Assembly: GCA_963712305.1 (NCBI GenBank)
Contig: CAVQHI010000002.1
Location: 434,001 to 498,000 of the forward strand
From: DATFNI01 sp963712305
Lineage (GTDB): Bacteria > Bacteroidota > Rhodothermia > Balneolales > DATFMH01
DNA: 64,000 nucleotides
Direction of reading: 5' to 3'
The notes under the pieces were generated by a model. That model saw only the letters and a program-made list of their open reading frames with translations, was not told where the DNA came from and made no database searches. This document shows positions 1 to 9,086 of this stretch, piece after piece (the first letter of the stretch is position 1; each line of letters begins with the position of its first letter). Position numbers and translations under genes: made by a program.

Positions 1-798
1 AAGCAGATCATAGATGCTAAGAATTATGATTTGTTGCCTAATTACTTCGATGCATTCATCACTGATTTCAATCAGGAAAGTCTGTTGGAAGTCAATTATG
101 CCGGTGGATCCTTTAAGGGACAGGCCATTAAGAACGTTCGTACCCGTGAGGAAGGACCTTCTGAAGCTGGTGGCTGGTACGAATGTTATCCGAATCAATG
201 GCTCATTAACGAGTTCCTGAAAGAGAAGACCGCCGCAGGTGATGTCGATGGGCGTCTGTACGGTTCCGTCATCTATCCCAATAATCCTCAAAAATTTTAT
301 GGGGATACTTATAGCGTGTTATTCGGGGCCGGTGCCACAAAAACCGCATGGCGTAAATACAACGACTCATTCTTAGACACTCATATATCCGACTATGGTG
401 AAAAGAATGACAAGATTGTTCGTTATGCCGATGTCTTGCTGATGTACGCAGAGGCTCTTGTTCAGTCTGGTGGAGCAATGACAGATGCAATCAATTCTGT
501 TAATATGGTCCGCAACCGGGCTGGTCTGGCTAACTACAGTGGTGCAACCGATAAAAATTCGGTACTGACTGAGATCGAGCATCAGCGTGTACTTGAATTA
601 TCTGACGAATGTATAAGATGGTATGATATGTGGCGCTGGAACGGTAACATCACAGGTTCTATGACCATCAAGCAAATGCTAAAAGCCCATGGTGCTATTG
701 GCGGCGACAATTTTACTGCCGGCAAGAATGAGATACTTCCGATCCCACAATCGGAGATGCAAACAAATACCAAGATTAAACAGAATCCTGGGTATTAA
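1..798 (+). CDS. RagB/SusD family outer-membrane glycan-binding lipoprotein, C-terminal part (5' end outside window)
   Basis: The reading frame is open from base 1, so the gene begins before the window and its lipoprotein signal is not visible. The remaining 265 residues match the C-terminal SusD-like domain: the helix signature RYADVLLMYAEA is followed by AINSVNMVRNRAGL, and the protein closes with the usual 'ILPIPQSEM..N..IKQNPGY' type ending. SusD proteins sit on the cell surface, capture oligosaccharides and hand them to a SusC TonB-dependent transporter, whose gene normally lies just upstream, here out of view. The hydrolase genes that follow on the same strand make this the likely head of a polysaccharide utilisation locus. 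The family call is firm; the substrate cannot be read from this fragment. Confidence 0.93.
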   Translation, partial: KQIIDAKNYDLLPNYFDAFITDFNQESLLEVNYAGGSFKGQAIKNVRTREEGPSEAGGWYECYPNQWLINEFLKEKTAAGDVDGRLYGSVIYPNNPQKFYGDTYSVLFGAGATKTAWRKYNDSFLDTHISDYGEKNDKIVRYADVLLMYAEALVQSGGAMTDAINSVNMVRNRAGLANYSGATDKNSVLTEIEHQRVLELSDECIRWYDMWRWNGNITGSMTIKQMLKAHGAIGGDNFTAGKNEILPIPQSEMQTNTKIKQNPGY

Positions 799-859
799 TA
801 AAGGACGATAAAGCTGTTGAAACTTTTTTGTGTCCTGGTTTCAACTGGCAAATGGTAAT

Positions 860-910
860 GAAGTCGGGTTTTCCCGGTCCCAGTATATCGGGATGGGATT
901 TCCCGACTTC
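860..910 (+). terminator. Hairpin after susD, possible terminator
   Basis: GAAGTCGGG at 860-868 pairs perfectly with CCCGACTTC at 902-910, and further GGG/CCC pairing is possible inside the loop. It lies 61 nt after the susD stop. No clear T-run follows, so it may be a transcript-stabilising hairpin rather than a classical terminator. The rest of the 799-1080 gap shows nothing I recognise. Confidence 0.45.
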
Positions 911-1080
911 GTTATATTTGGATGATGATCATCAGTCTCTATTGTGTATAGGTCTTGTGATATGAGATTGCTACTGGCTATATGATTTCGTTATCTCGAA
1001 CTCACGTTGATTAGCATCTCTTTCACTTTGTCGTCGTTTGGCTTCGGACCTGATTAACAATGCATCTCTATTAATTAAAT

Positions 1081-2859
1081 ATGAACAAGAAAAAAGGGCG
1101 ATTACTTAGTATAGTTTCTGTGACTATACTGGTTCTTATTCTCGCAATGTTTTTTTTTGAATGGCCAGCTTCTGTGGTGAAACCTGCCAGGAATGCGATC
1201 GCCAGGTTTACTGTAACATTGTTTAATGAGGCCCCGGATATTACACTGAAGGATGTGGCCAGCCAGTCAGGTATCCACTTTCAACATTTCTACGGAACCA
1301 GAACTTCCCAAATTCCCGAAGATATGGGATCTGGTGCGGCGTGGATCGATTACGATCAGGATGGCTGGCAGGACTTGCTTGTTGTAGATGAGGTGGGCCC
1401 CTGGGGAATGTCGAAAGAGGAAATCAAGAAATCTCCGGCGCGATGTGCCCTCTATCATAATAATAAAGATGGAACATTCACAGATGTAACACTAAAAGCC
1501 GGCATTACCTTCAAGGGATGGGGAATGGGTGTCGCTGTCGGTGATTACAATAACGATGGCTGGCCCGATATTTTCATAGCTGCTGATGGTCATAATATTC
1601 TTTACAAAAATAATGGAAATGGCACGTTCACAGATGTTACCAAAGCCGCCGGAATGTATGATTACAAGGGATTTTGGTCTGATGGACGGTGGGGCGATTA
1701 CGACCGGGACGGAAACCTCGATCTTTATGTAACGGGTTATCTGAAATACAAAAAAACTGGCCAGAATAAAGTCAGCCGGCGATCAACTGTAAACGTACCG
1801 GTGAGTCTAAATCCGGTCTCATTTTCTGCTGAACCAAACCTGCTTTTTCATAACAACGGGGATGGTACTTTTTCTGAAGTATCACAAAAGGCAGGAGTAA
1901 CGGATATTGACGGTAAAAGTCTTTCCGCTACCTGGTGTGATTTCAATGACGATGGCTGGCCGGACTTGTTTGTGGCGAACGACGTTAGCTATAATAAACT
2001 GTTCATGAACAAAAGGGACGGAACCTTCCTGGATGTCAGCAATGCAGCGAATATGTCGGATAACCGAAGTTCAATGGGGATTGGCGTGGGCGACTGGGAT
2101 CAGGATGGGGATATGGATCTGTACATGACCAACTGGGCAGTAGAAGAGAACGGACTGTACATGAACTTCTTTAATCCTTTGATGAAGATCCACAACTTTG
2201 AGTTTCGTGATGTCGCCAATCATTTTGGAGCGGGAGATGTGTCAAAAGGGCTCGTGTCTTGGGGAACCTCATTTATCGATTTTGATAATGATACCCGCCT
2301 CGACCTGTTTTTTACCAATGGCAGCACGGATAATAGAAGAGACGATCCCACCAGGTTAATACCTATGCCAAGCAGGTTGTTGTGGAATATCGGGATACGA
2401 AAAGGATTTAAGAATGTAACAGAATACTGCGGCAAGGATTTAAGTCGAAAGTTGGTTGCACGAGGTACTGCATTTGCAGATTATGATAATGATGGAGATG
2501 TTGATGTATTTATTGTAAATCATGAAGCGCAGGCCGTACTACTGAGAAACGATGGGGGCAACAAGAACAACTGGCTGGAAGTGTCTCTGACAGGCACTGG
2601 CAAAAGCAATCGATCGGCTATTGGAGCAAAATTGAAATTGTATATCGATGGGAACATGTACCTAAGAGAAGTAGGTGTACAAAGCTCGTATATCTCTGAA
2701 AACAGCCTTGTCCAGCATTTTGGCCTGGGTAGTTATAACCAAATAGATAGCCTTTCCATCCAATGGCCGGATGGAAAGCGGCAAAAGTTTGAGAAACCAC
2801 CGGTGAATAGGATTATCAAAATTACTGAAGGTGATCCGACTTTCAGTCAACAGCAATAA
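1081..2859 (+). CDS. FG-GAP/VCBS repeat protein with C-terminal ASPIC/UnbV domain (CRTAC1-like)
   Basis: The 592-residue protein starts with a basic stretch and one hydrophobic segment (about residues 8-27), so it is exported and probably membrane-anchored. Five or more calcium-loop repeats of the form D-x-[DN]-x-DG-x-x-D follow (for example DYDQDGWQDLL, DYNNDGWPDIF, DFNDDGWPDLF, DWDQDGDMDLY, DYDNDGDVDVF), as expected for an FG-GAP beta-propeller. The last 90 residues, with LKLYIDG and LSIQWPDGK, match the ASPIC/UnbV domain. Proteins of this type are commonly encoded beside SusC/SusD pairs in Bacteroidota, where a surface glycan-binding or scaffold role is suspected but not proven. The position between susD and the first GH2 gene fits that pattern. 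No catalytic residues can be assigned. Confidence 0.88.
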   Translation: MNKKKGRLLSIVSVTILVLILAMFFFEWPASVVKPARNAIARFTVTLFNEAPDITLKDVASQSGIHFQHFYGTRTSQIPEDMGSGAAWIDYDQDGWQDLLVVDEVGPWGMSKEEIKKSPARCALYHNNKDGTFTDVTLKAGITFKGWGMGVAVGDYNNDGWPDIFIAADGHNILYKNNGNGTFTDVTKAAGMYDYKGFWSDGRWGDYDRDGNLDLYVTGYLKYKKTGQNKVSRRSTVNVPVSLNPVSFSAEPNLLFHNNGDGTFSEVSQKAGVTDIDGKSLSATWCDFNDDGWPDLFVANDVSYNKLFMNKRDGTFLDVSNAANMSDNRSSMGIGVGDWDQDGDMDLYMTNWAVEENGLYMNFFNPLMKIHNFEFRDVANHFGAGDVSKGLVSWGTSFIDFDNDTRLDLFFTNGSTDNRRDDPTRLIPMPSRLLWNIGIRKGFKNVTEYCGKDLSRKLVARGTAFADYDNDGDVDVFIVNHEAQAVLLRNDGGNKNNWLEVSLTGTGKSNRSAIGAKLKLYIDGNMYLREVGVQSSYISENSLVQHFGLGSYNQIDSLSIQWPDGKRQKFEKPPVNRIIKITEGDPTFSQQQ

Positions 2860-3000
2860 ACAGAAGTCTGTATTTAGATAAAAAGGGAACACAGGGCACG
2901 AAGAATCCCCGGAGAGTCACAAGAAGGATTTTCATTGTGGTTCTCTGTGTAATCTCAGTGTGCTTTGTGTCTTTCCTGGGAGTGCAAAAAAAAGGAATCT

Positions 3001-6000
3001 ATGGCAAAGCAAACGATTCGATCCATATTTTTAATCATACTGGTAATCAGTCCGACATTGGCCTGGGCGCAATACGGGACATTGCCCGATTGGGAGAATC
3101 CCGAAGTCATCGGGATCAACAAGGAACCGGCGCACGCCCTCTTTATCCCTTACCCCAACGTTCAATCTGCTCTTGCTGACAGTGATATTACGGCGTATCA
3201 CTCTCCATTTTACAAATCGCTGGATGGCAAGTGGAGATTTCACTGGTCAAAGAATCCCGCTGAACGTCCCCGGGATTTTTACAGGGAAAACTACAACGAT
3301 AGCAAATGGGTTAATATATCAGTGCCCGGCGATTGGCAGCTGGAAGGATTCGGAACGCCCATTTATTCGAATTCCAGGTATCCGTTTCAGCCGGATTATC
3401 GAAAACTTCACCCACCCCTGATACCGCAGGATAATGATCCGGTCGGGTCTTATCGAACTACATTTACAGTCCCCGGCGACTGGAACGGCCGGGAAGTTTT
3501 TATCCATTTTGGTGGCGTGAAAAGCGCATTCTATATTTGGGTTAACGGCAAGAAAGTGGGTTACAGCGAAGGGAGCATGACGCCATCAGAATTTAACCTG
3601 ACACCGTATCTCCAGAAGGGGAAAAATCTGTTGGCGGTCGAGGTCTTCCGCTGGTCGGATGGCTCCTGGCTGGAAGACCAGGATATGTGGCGTTTCAGTG
3701 GGATTTTCCGCAGCGTCTATCTCTACAGTACATCAAAAGAACATATCCAGGATTTCTTTGTTCGCTCTACACTCGACGACCGGTATGAGGACGGTATGCT
3801 TCACATCACTGCAAAAGTTCGTAATGCAACAGATAATCACCTGCCGCCGGCCAAAGTTGAAGCCTGGCTATATGATCAGAACGGTAATAAGATCGGTGAA
3901 AAACCCATTGTATCCGGAAAAACGGTTACCGATTTGCCAGCCGGAACAGATGGCGTTGCTGAGATGTATGCAACAATCAACAATCCTCGAAAATGGACTG
4001 CGGAAACACCAAATTTATACACCGTTGTGGTCACGCTGAAGGATCAGGATGGCAAGGTACTGGAAGCTGTACGGACAAACACCGGATTCAGGACTATAGA
4101 AGTCAAAAATTCGATGTTATACGTAAACGGCAGGCCTGTGACATTGACTGGTGTTAACTATCACGATCATGATCCTTTACATGGCAGGACCTTGGATTAC
4201 AAGTGGATCAAGAAGGATGTGAGACTCATGAAGCAGGATAATATCAACGCGGTTCGTCTATCGCACTATCCTCATGATCCTCGCTATTACGATCTTTTTG
4301 ATAAGTACGGCATCTATGTGATGGATGAGACAAATATGGAATCACATGGAATCTCAATTGGACGTGAATTACTCCCCGGGAGTGACCCGGTCTGGAACAA
4401 GGCATGTCTCGATCGTGTGAAAAGCATGCTTGAAAGAGACAAAAACCATGCATCCGTCATAATCTGGTCGCTGGGCAATGAAGCCGGTCACGGTGATAAT
4501 GCGGCACAAATGGCTGCATACGTACGCACTGCCGATCCGACGCGTCCCATACATTTTCAACAGATGAACAGCGTCGCCGATTTCTACGGCACAGGATACC
4601 CGAGGCCGGCAGAATTAGAACGATGGGCAACGAATCCCCGTATAACCCAACCGATTGTCTTGACTGAATATGCTCACGCCATGGGCAATTCAACCGGCAA
4701 CTTCCAGGACCTCTGGAAGGTCATTCGACGACATAAGAATCTTATTGGTGGATATATCTGGGATTGGGTGGACCAGGGATTGTACAAAAAAGATTCGCAG
4801 GGAAAATGGTTCTGGGCATACGGAGGCGATTATGGCGACAAACCCAACGACGCCAATTTCAATATCAACGGTCTCGTTTTCCCTGATCGTAAACCGCATC
4901 CGGGTTTTTTTGAAGTAAAGAAAGTCTACCAGGCTATTCGGTTCGAAAAAAGTGAAGGGCCGGATGTCGTTGAAATTCACAACGGTTATTCCTTTTTAAA
5001 TGCAGGTGATTTTAGTTTCGATTGGCAGCTTACTGAAGATGGAAAGGTGATCCAGTCGGGTGTTGTCGATACGTTGCAGGCCGAAGCCGGACAGTCGGTT
5101 CGCCTCACACTGCCCATCCAAAAACCGGAGTTACATGCTGGCCGGGAATACTGGCTGAACCTGAGTGCGCATTTGAAGAATGATCAGTTCTGGGCGGCAA
5201 AGGGATTCACAGTCGCAAAGGCCCAATTCAAGATGCCGTGGGCCGTTGCCTCTACACCAATTCAAACTGTTTCTGGTATGAAATCTGTCAGTATTGATCA
5301 AACGGGCCGTGCCATTGTCGTTAAAGGCGATAGCTTCCTCGTTTATATCGACAGGAATACGGGAGCTTTGAATCATTATGACTGGAAGGGGCAGCAGTTG
5401 ATAGACGGACCGCTTCAACCAAGTTACTGGCGCGCAACGACTGATAATGATCATGCAGGATGGCGTGGAGCATTGGATGAGTGGAAAGAAGCGGCCTCAC
5501 AACGAAAGGTTGTAGAAGTAAAAGTAAATAAGGTGGGTGACGCAGAAGCTGTCATTGACATCAAAGGAACGCTGCCGGTAGGACAGTCAAGTTGGGAAAC
5601 CGGATACACGATATATGGCGATGGCACTGTAAAAGTGGATGAATCACTCACGCCCGTAGGACAAGTTCCGGCCGATATTCCTAAAGTTGGCATGCAGATG
5701 ACGATCCCTAAACAGTATGGCACGATAACCTGGTATGGACGGGGACCGTGGGAAAATTACATCGACCGTGAAGCCAGTGCTGAAATGGGCACATACAGCG
5801 GTCTGGTTGATACACTGTGGACAGATTATGTGAGGCCACAGGAAAACGGTAATCGCTGTGGAGTCCGTTGGGTTGCATTCACGAACCAACGCGGAGATGG
5901 ACTGCTGGTTGTTGGTGGTCCTGCATTAAGCGTGAGCGCCTGGCCTTATACATTGCAAGATTTGGAGAAAGCCAAACACATCGACGAATTACCAACCCGT

Positions 6001-6192
6001 AACAATATCACCGTAAACCTGGATTACAAGCAGGTGGGAGTCGGTGGAACGGATACCTGGCGGCCACAGGCAAAGGCGTTGCCAAAGTATCAGCTTCCAA
6101 CATCAAAAAAATACGAATATCACTTTTACCTGAAACCTTACGATAAAGACATGGGTGCGCTCAGGGACGTGTCCAATTTCTGGGTTCGGTGA
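3001..6192 (+). CDS. GH2 beta-galactosidase, LacZ type, secreted (copy 1)
   Basis: This 1063-residue enzyme should hydrolyse terminal beta-D-galactosides, probably in the periplasm. I chose the ATG at 3001 over an upstream TTG at 2965 because it gives a clean signal peptide (MAKQTIRSIFL...AWAQ) and has AAGGAA just upstream. Domain order is the full LacZ plan: sugar-binding jelly roll (about 65-240), Ig-like domain (about 250-350), TIM barrel (about 355-650), a linker domain, and the mutarotase-like 'small chain' domain (about 770-1055). The acid/base is E494 in LGNEAGHG and the nucleophile is E556 in LTEYAHAMGN. It is related to, but clearly diverged from, the two LacZ-type genes at 15801 and 21080. 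The sugar specificity is inferred from the family; related GH2 enzymes can act on other beta-glycosides. Confidence 0.93.
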   Translation: MAKQTIRSIFLIILVISPTLAWAQYGTLPDWENPEVIGINKEPAHALFIPYPNVQSALADSDITAYHSPFYKSLDGKWRFHWSKNPAERPRDFYRENYNDSKWVNISVPGDWQLEGFGTPIYSNSRYPFQPDYRKLHPPLIPQDNDPVGSYRTTFTVPGDWNGREVFIHFGGVKSAFYIWVNGKKVGYSEGSMTPSEFNLTPYLQKGKNLLAVEVFRWSDGSWLEDQDMWRFSGIFRSVYLYSTSKEHIQDFFVRSTLDDRYEDGMLHITAKVRNATDNHLPPAKVEAWLYDQNGNKIGEKPIVSGKTVTDLPAGTDGVAEMYATINNPRKWTAETPNLYTVVVTLKDQDGKVLEAVRTNTGFRTIEVKNSMLYVNGRPVTLTGVNYHDHDPLHGRTLDYKWIKKDVRLMKQDNINAVRLSHYPHDPRYYDLFDKYGIYVMDETNMESHGISIGRELLPGSDPVWNKACLDRVKSMLERDKNHASVIIWSLGNEAGHGDNAAQMAAYVRTADPTRPIHFQQMNSVADFYGTGYPRPAELERWATNPRITQPIVLTEYAHAMGNSTGNFQDLWKVIRRHKNLIGGYIWDWVDQGLYKKDSQGKWFWAYGGDYGDKPNDANFNINGLVFPDRKPHPGFFEVKKVYQAIRFEKSEGPDVVEIHNGYSFLNAGDFSFDWQLTEDGKVIQSGVVDTLQAEAGQSVRLTLPIQKPELHAGREYWLNLSAHLKNDQFWAAKGFTVAKAQFKMPWAVASTPIQTVSGMKSVSIDQTGRAIVVKGDSFLVYIDRNTGALNHYDWKGQQLIDGPLQPSYWRATTDNDHAGWRGALDEWKEAASQRKVVEVKVNKVGDAEAVIDIKGTLPVGQSSWETGYTIYGDGTVKVDESLTPVGQVPADIPKVGMQMTIPKQYGTITWYGRGPWENYIDREASAEMGTYSGLVDTLWTDYVRPQENGNRCGVRWVAFTNQRGDGLLVVGGPALSVSAWPYTLQDLEKAKHIDELPTRNNITVNLDYKQVGVGGTDTWRPQAKALPKYQLPTSKKYEYHFYLKPYDKDMGALRDVSNFWVR

Positions 6193-6231
6193 AAAAGCTA
6201 TTAGCGATCAACGTTTAGCACAGTTGCTTGG

Positions 6232-6292
6232 GGTTCTGGCGAAGACGCCAGAACCAGCTTATGGTTTCGTTGCGCAGCAGAGCAGCGCAACG
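6232..6292 (+). terminator. Two adjacent strong hairpins after the first GH2 gene
   Basis: The first hairpin is a perfect 10-bp stem, 6232-6241 with 6246-6255, closed by an AAGA tetraloop. The second is an 8-bp stem, CGTTGCGC at 6268-6275 with GCGCAACG at 6285-6292. They lie between the + strand GH2 stop (6192) and the 3' end of the - strand AraC gene (6440), so they could end transcription from either side. Neither has a strong T-run. Confidence 0.5.
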
Positions 6293-6357
6293 AGGGGGAA
6301 AAGCCATCAGTCATCAGCGTTTAGCTATTGACACAGTATGACATGAAGGTATCTTTT

Positions 6358-6406
6358 CTAAAGTCTAAAGTCTAAAGTCTAAAGTCTAAAGTCTAAAGTC
6401 TAAAGT
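6358..6406. repeat. Heptanucleotide tandem repeat, 7 perfect copies of CTAAAGT
   Basis: Seven uninterrupted copies of the 7-bp unit CTAAAGT occupy 49 bp in the convergent gap between the GH2 gene and the AraC gene. Unit length is not a multiple of three and the array is non-coding. Simple heptamer arrays of this kind are prone to copy-number change by slippage. No spacers separate the units, so it is not a CRISPR array. Confidence 0.95.
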
Positions 6407-6439
6407 CTGTTAACTGTTTATTGATAACTGATCACTGTT

Positions 6440-7360
6440 TTATCCTTTTTCTTTCTTTCTGTATTCCATGGGATACACGCCCATGATTTTGTGAAACAGG
6501 CGTGAAAAATAGTATGGATCATTATAGCCGATTTCGCCCGCTATCTCCTTAATCTTCAGATCGGTCATGTCCAGAAACTGGCAGGCCTTCTGCATCTTGA
6601 GATGTATCATGTAATCGATGGGGGAATAGCCGGTTTTCTTTTGGAAGAGCATCGAATAGTAAGAGACGGAGTATTTGGCTTCACGTGCCAGATCTTCAAG
6701 AGTAATGCTTTCATGAAGATGCTGCTGCATCCAGATAATTGATTTTTCCACAGGATCATGAGTCTCTTCCAGCTTATTATGTTTGTAAGCATCGGGATAG
6801 AGAAAAGATCCGAGAAATTGCCATAGACAGCTGTTAGCGTAACCTATGTTATCAAAACTGTATCCACGTTCGAGTGCTGAGTACATTTCATTGAAAATCT
6901 GCAGGCGGTCATCAATATGAAACACGGGATAGTGAACTGGTTGGGTAAAAGGCAATAGTTTCGAATTTAACGAATCTGCCATCACTCCGCTGAAATGAAC
7001 CCAGTAAATAGTCCATGGTTCTTTAGTATCAGCTCCGTAGCTATGCGGATGACCGGCCGGCAGGATAAAGAAATCATCTGGATTTACTTCGAATCGCTGC
7101 CCGTTAAATTCGTACCAACCTTTTCCTTCAACACAGTAGATCAGGATGTATTGATCAATGCCGGTTTCCCTTTCCCGGTAGTGGAACCGGGCTTTAGGAT
7201 AATAGCCTATATCTGTTATTAACAGTGCACTTATGAAAGGAGTTTTTGCTATGTGAGCGGTAACTCTCTTGGGCATGACAATCATCTTTTGTCCGGTAAA
7301 TCCTTCTCTTTTCCGAAGTTCCGGACGAATATCTGATGTGTTTGTTTGTAGTTCTTTCAT
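6440..7360 (-). CDS. AraC-family transcriptional regulator with cupin sensor domain
   Basis: This cytoplasmic regulator has an N-terminal AraC-type cupin (residues about 30-150, with YEFNGQRFEVNPDDFFILPAGHPH) and two C-terminal helix-turn-helix motifs (about 205-300, with LARE.KYS.SYYSMLFQKKTGYSPIDYM and IKEIAGEIGYNDPYYFSRLFHKIMG). A TTG at 7405 would add 15 residues; I prefer the ATG at 7358-7360 because the family usually starts close to the 'REGF.GQK' segment. It is divergent from the MFS sugar transporter gene (7698), with a 337-bp gap that must contain both promoters, and it is the only - strand gene in the locus. It is therefore the best local candidate for sensing the released sugar and activating the hydrolase and transporter genes; that role is inferred. 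Confidence 0.9.
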   Translation of the reverse strand: MKELQTNTSDIRPELRKREGFTGQKMIVMPKRVTAHIAKTPFISALLITDIGYYPKARFHYRERETGIDQYILIYCVEGKGWYEFNGQRFEVNPDDFFILPAGHPHSYGADTKEPWTIYWVHFSGVMADSLNSKLLPFTQPVHYPVFHIDDRLQIFNEMYSALERGYSFDNIGYANSCLWQFLGSFLYPDAYKHNKLEETHDPVEKSIIWMQQHLHESITLEDLAREAKYSVSYYSMLFQKKTGYSPIDYMIHLKMQKACQFLDMTDLKIKEIAGEIGYNDPYYFSRLFHKIMGVYPMEYRKKEKG

Positions 7361-7697
7361 TGAATGAATGATATTCAAATGAGTTTTACAGAAAGTAACT
7401 TTCAAAAATAAGATAATCCATCACTATCCCTAAAAAATCCATTTCTAAACAAATAATCGGGGTTATATTTAAATGAGATAATAGAACTGTATAGGTTGTC
7501 TCTCTTCGTGGTTGTGTATCATCACTGAGTGTTACCAAGTATTGAAATACATGATGTATGCCAGTCGGAAAGGACTTTAAAATGGCCGGTGCACTCGGTG
7601 GTGATACAACTAACCTTTTTACACTATCTCCAGCTTATTTGTTGTGTGTATCATTACAGGTGAAAAGCGCTTTCGAAATTTTTGACAGGAAATCAAT
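7361..7697. promoter_or_regulatory. Divergent promoter region between the AraC and MFS genes
   Basis: This 337-bp A+T-rich gap separates two divergent genes and must hold both promoters. The words GTGTATCATCA (near 7516) and GTGTATCATTA (near 7646) form a near-identical direct pair about 130 bp apart and could be AraC half-sites; this is inference. AGGAAA near 7686 is the likely ribosome-binding site for the MFS gene. No other feature is visible. Confidence 0.35.
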
Positions 7698-9071
7698 ATG
7701 ACGAACAGTAGTGCCGATCCGCTCCTGAAGCAGGCCGAACAGTACAACATGGGATATCTCGTAACGATATCCATGATTTCTGCTCTCGGAGGTCTGTTAT
7801 TTGGCTTTGATATTTCGGTAATATCAGGCGCTATACCTTTCCTGAAACAGGTCTTTAACCTGAGCGGAAGCAGCCTGGGCTGGGCCGTAAGCAGTGCATT
7901 GATCGGCTGTATTTTTGGCCCGTTTCTTGCAGGAACACCCAGTGACAGGTTTGGCCGCCGAAACTTATTGGTACTTTGTGCCGTTTTTCTGGCCGTTTCA
8001 GCAGTTGGCTCCGGTCTGGCCAATTCGCTCACCTCTTTTTTTATCTACCGTTTCATAGGTGGACTTGGAGTCGGCATGGCTTCGACATTGTCACCTGTTT
8101 ATATTGCTGAGGTCTCTCCGGCTGATATTCGGGGTAAGTTCGTGTCCCTCAACCAACTGACCATCGTCATAGGTATTCTGATCGCATATTTTACAAACTA
8201 TCTGTTGGTTGGCATTGGTCCCAATAACTGGCGCTGGATGTTTGCATCAGAAGCATTTCCGGCGGTCATATTCCTGGCGGCACTCTTCTTTGTTCCGGAA
8301 AGCCCGCGCTGGCTATACAAGAAAAAAAGGGATGACGAGGCGTTTGATGTACTCAACAAGATCGCCGGATTTGAGTATGCTAAACGAATCAGCGGGGAGA
8401 TTAAGAAGACCCTGAATCATGAGGAGAAAGGTTCATTCAAAGAATTACTGAATCCGAGACTCCGTTTTGTGATGATCATCGGTATCCTTTTGGCAGTACT
8501 CCAGCAGTGGTGTGGCATCAACGTTATCTTTTTCTATGCTCCGGTCATCTTCCAGAAAACGGGCATCGGCATCGATTCATCATTGTTTCAAACCATTATA
8601 ATCGGCTTGGTCAACCTGACATTTACTATTGTCGCAATGCGTTTGATTGACAAAGTTGGCCGCAAGAAATTACTCTTGATTGGTTCGGCCGGTATGGTAG
8701 TTACCTATCTTCTTATTGGTGCCTGCTTCTATCTGAACTTCCTGCATGGTATTCATGTACTGATACTCATCCTGATGACCATTGCTTTCTATGCTATATC
8801 TCTGGCTCCTGTTGTCTGGGTACTTATATCCGAAATTTACCCGAACCGCATTCGGGGAGAAGCAATGTCAGTGGCAACATTCTTTCTGTGGATTGCATCA
8901 TTCGTTCTTACACTCACCTTTCCAATTTTGCAGGAGAATGTGGGTGAGTCGGTCACTTTCTGGCTCTACGCCGGTATTTGTCTGCTGGGATGGTTATTCA
9001 TTTACCGCTACGTGCCGGAGACAAAAGGGAAGTCGCTTGAGGAATTGGAAGAAGAATTAATCAGATCATAA
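7698..9071 (+). CDS. Sugar porter family MFS transporter (XylE/GLUT-like sugar:H+ symporter)
   Basis: The 457-residue inner-membrane protein has the twelve-helix pattern of the sugar-porter branch of the major facilitator superfamily. Signature motifs are all present: DRFGRR after helix 2, the RFIGGLGVGMASTLSPVYIAE segment, PESPRWLY before the central loop, QQWCGIN in helix 7, DKVGRK after helix 8 and the C-terminal PETKGKSLEELE. It should import a monosaccharide released by the surrounding hydrolases, with galactose, xylose or fucose as candidates that the sequence does not separate. It is divergent from the AraC gene and only 15 bp upstream of the next GH2 gene, so those two are probably co-transcribed. 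AGGAAA lies about 10 nt before the ATG. Confidence 0.94.
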   Translation: MTNSSADPLLKQAEQYNMGYLVTISMISALGGLLFGFDISVISGAIPFLKQVFNLSGSSLGWAVSSALIGCIFGPFLAGTPSDRFGRRNLLVLCAVFLAVSAVGSGLANSLTSFFIYRFIGGLGVGMASTLSPVYIAEVSPADIRGKFVSLNQLTIVIGILIAYFTNYLLVGIGPNNWRWMFASEAFPAVIFLAALFFVPESPRWLYKKKRDDEAFDVLNKIAGFEYAKRISGEIKKTLNHEEKGSFKELLNPRLRFVMIIGILLAVLQQWCGINVIFFYAPVIFQKTGIGIDSSLFQTIIIGLVNLTFTIVAMRLIDKVGRKKLLLIGSAGMVVTYLLIGACFYLNFLHGIHVLILILMTIAFYAISLAPVVWVLISEIYPNRIRGEAMSVATFFLWIASFVLTLTFPILQENVGESVTFWLYAGICLLGWLFIYRYVPETKGKSLEELEEELIRS

Positions 9072-9086
9072 ATAGTCGAAGAGGAT

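Noticed and set aside
2965..3000. Upstream TTG start giving a 12-residue longer first GH2 protein
   Set aside because: The added residues (CLSWECKKKES) do not form part of a signal peptide, while the ATG at 3001 does and has a ribosome-binding site.
2880..3000. Possible palindromic element with words such as CTCTGTGTAATCTCAGTGTG before the first GH2 gene
   Set aside because: The 'caca.../...tgtg' wording is suggestive of dispersed intergenic repeats, but I found no clear inverted arms or second copy in the window.
6358..6406. Possible CRISPR array
   Set aside because: The 7-bp units are directly adjacent with no spacers, and no cas gene is nearby.
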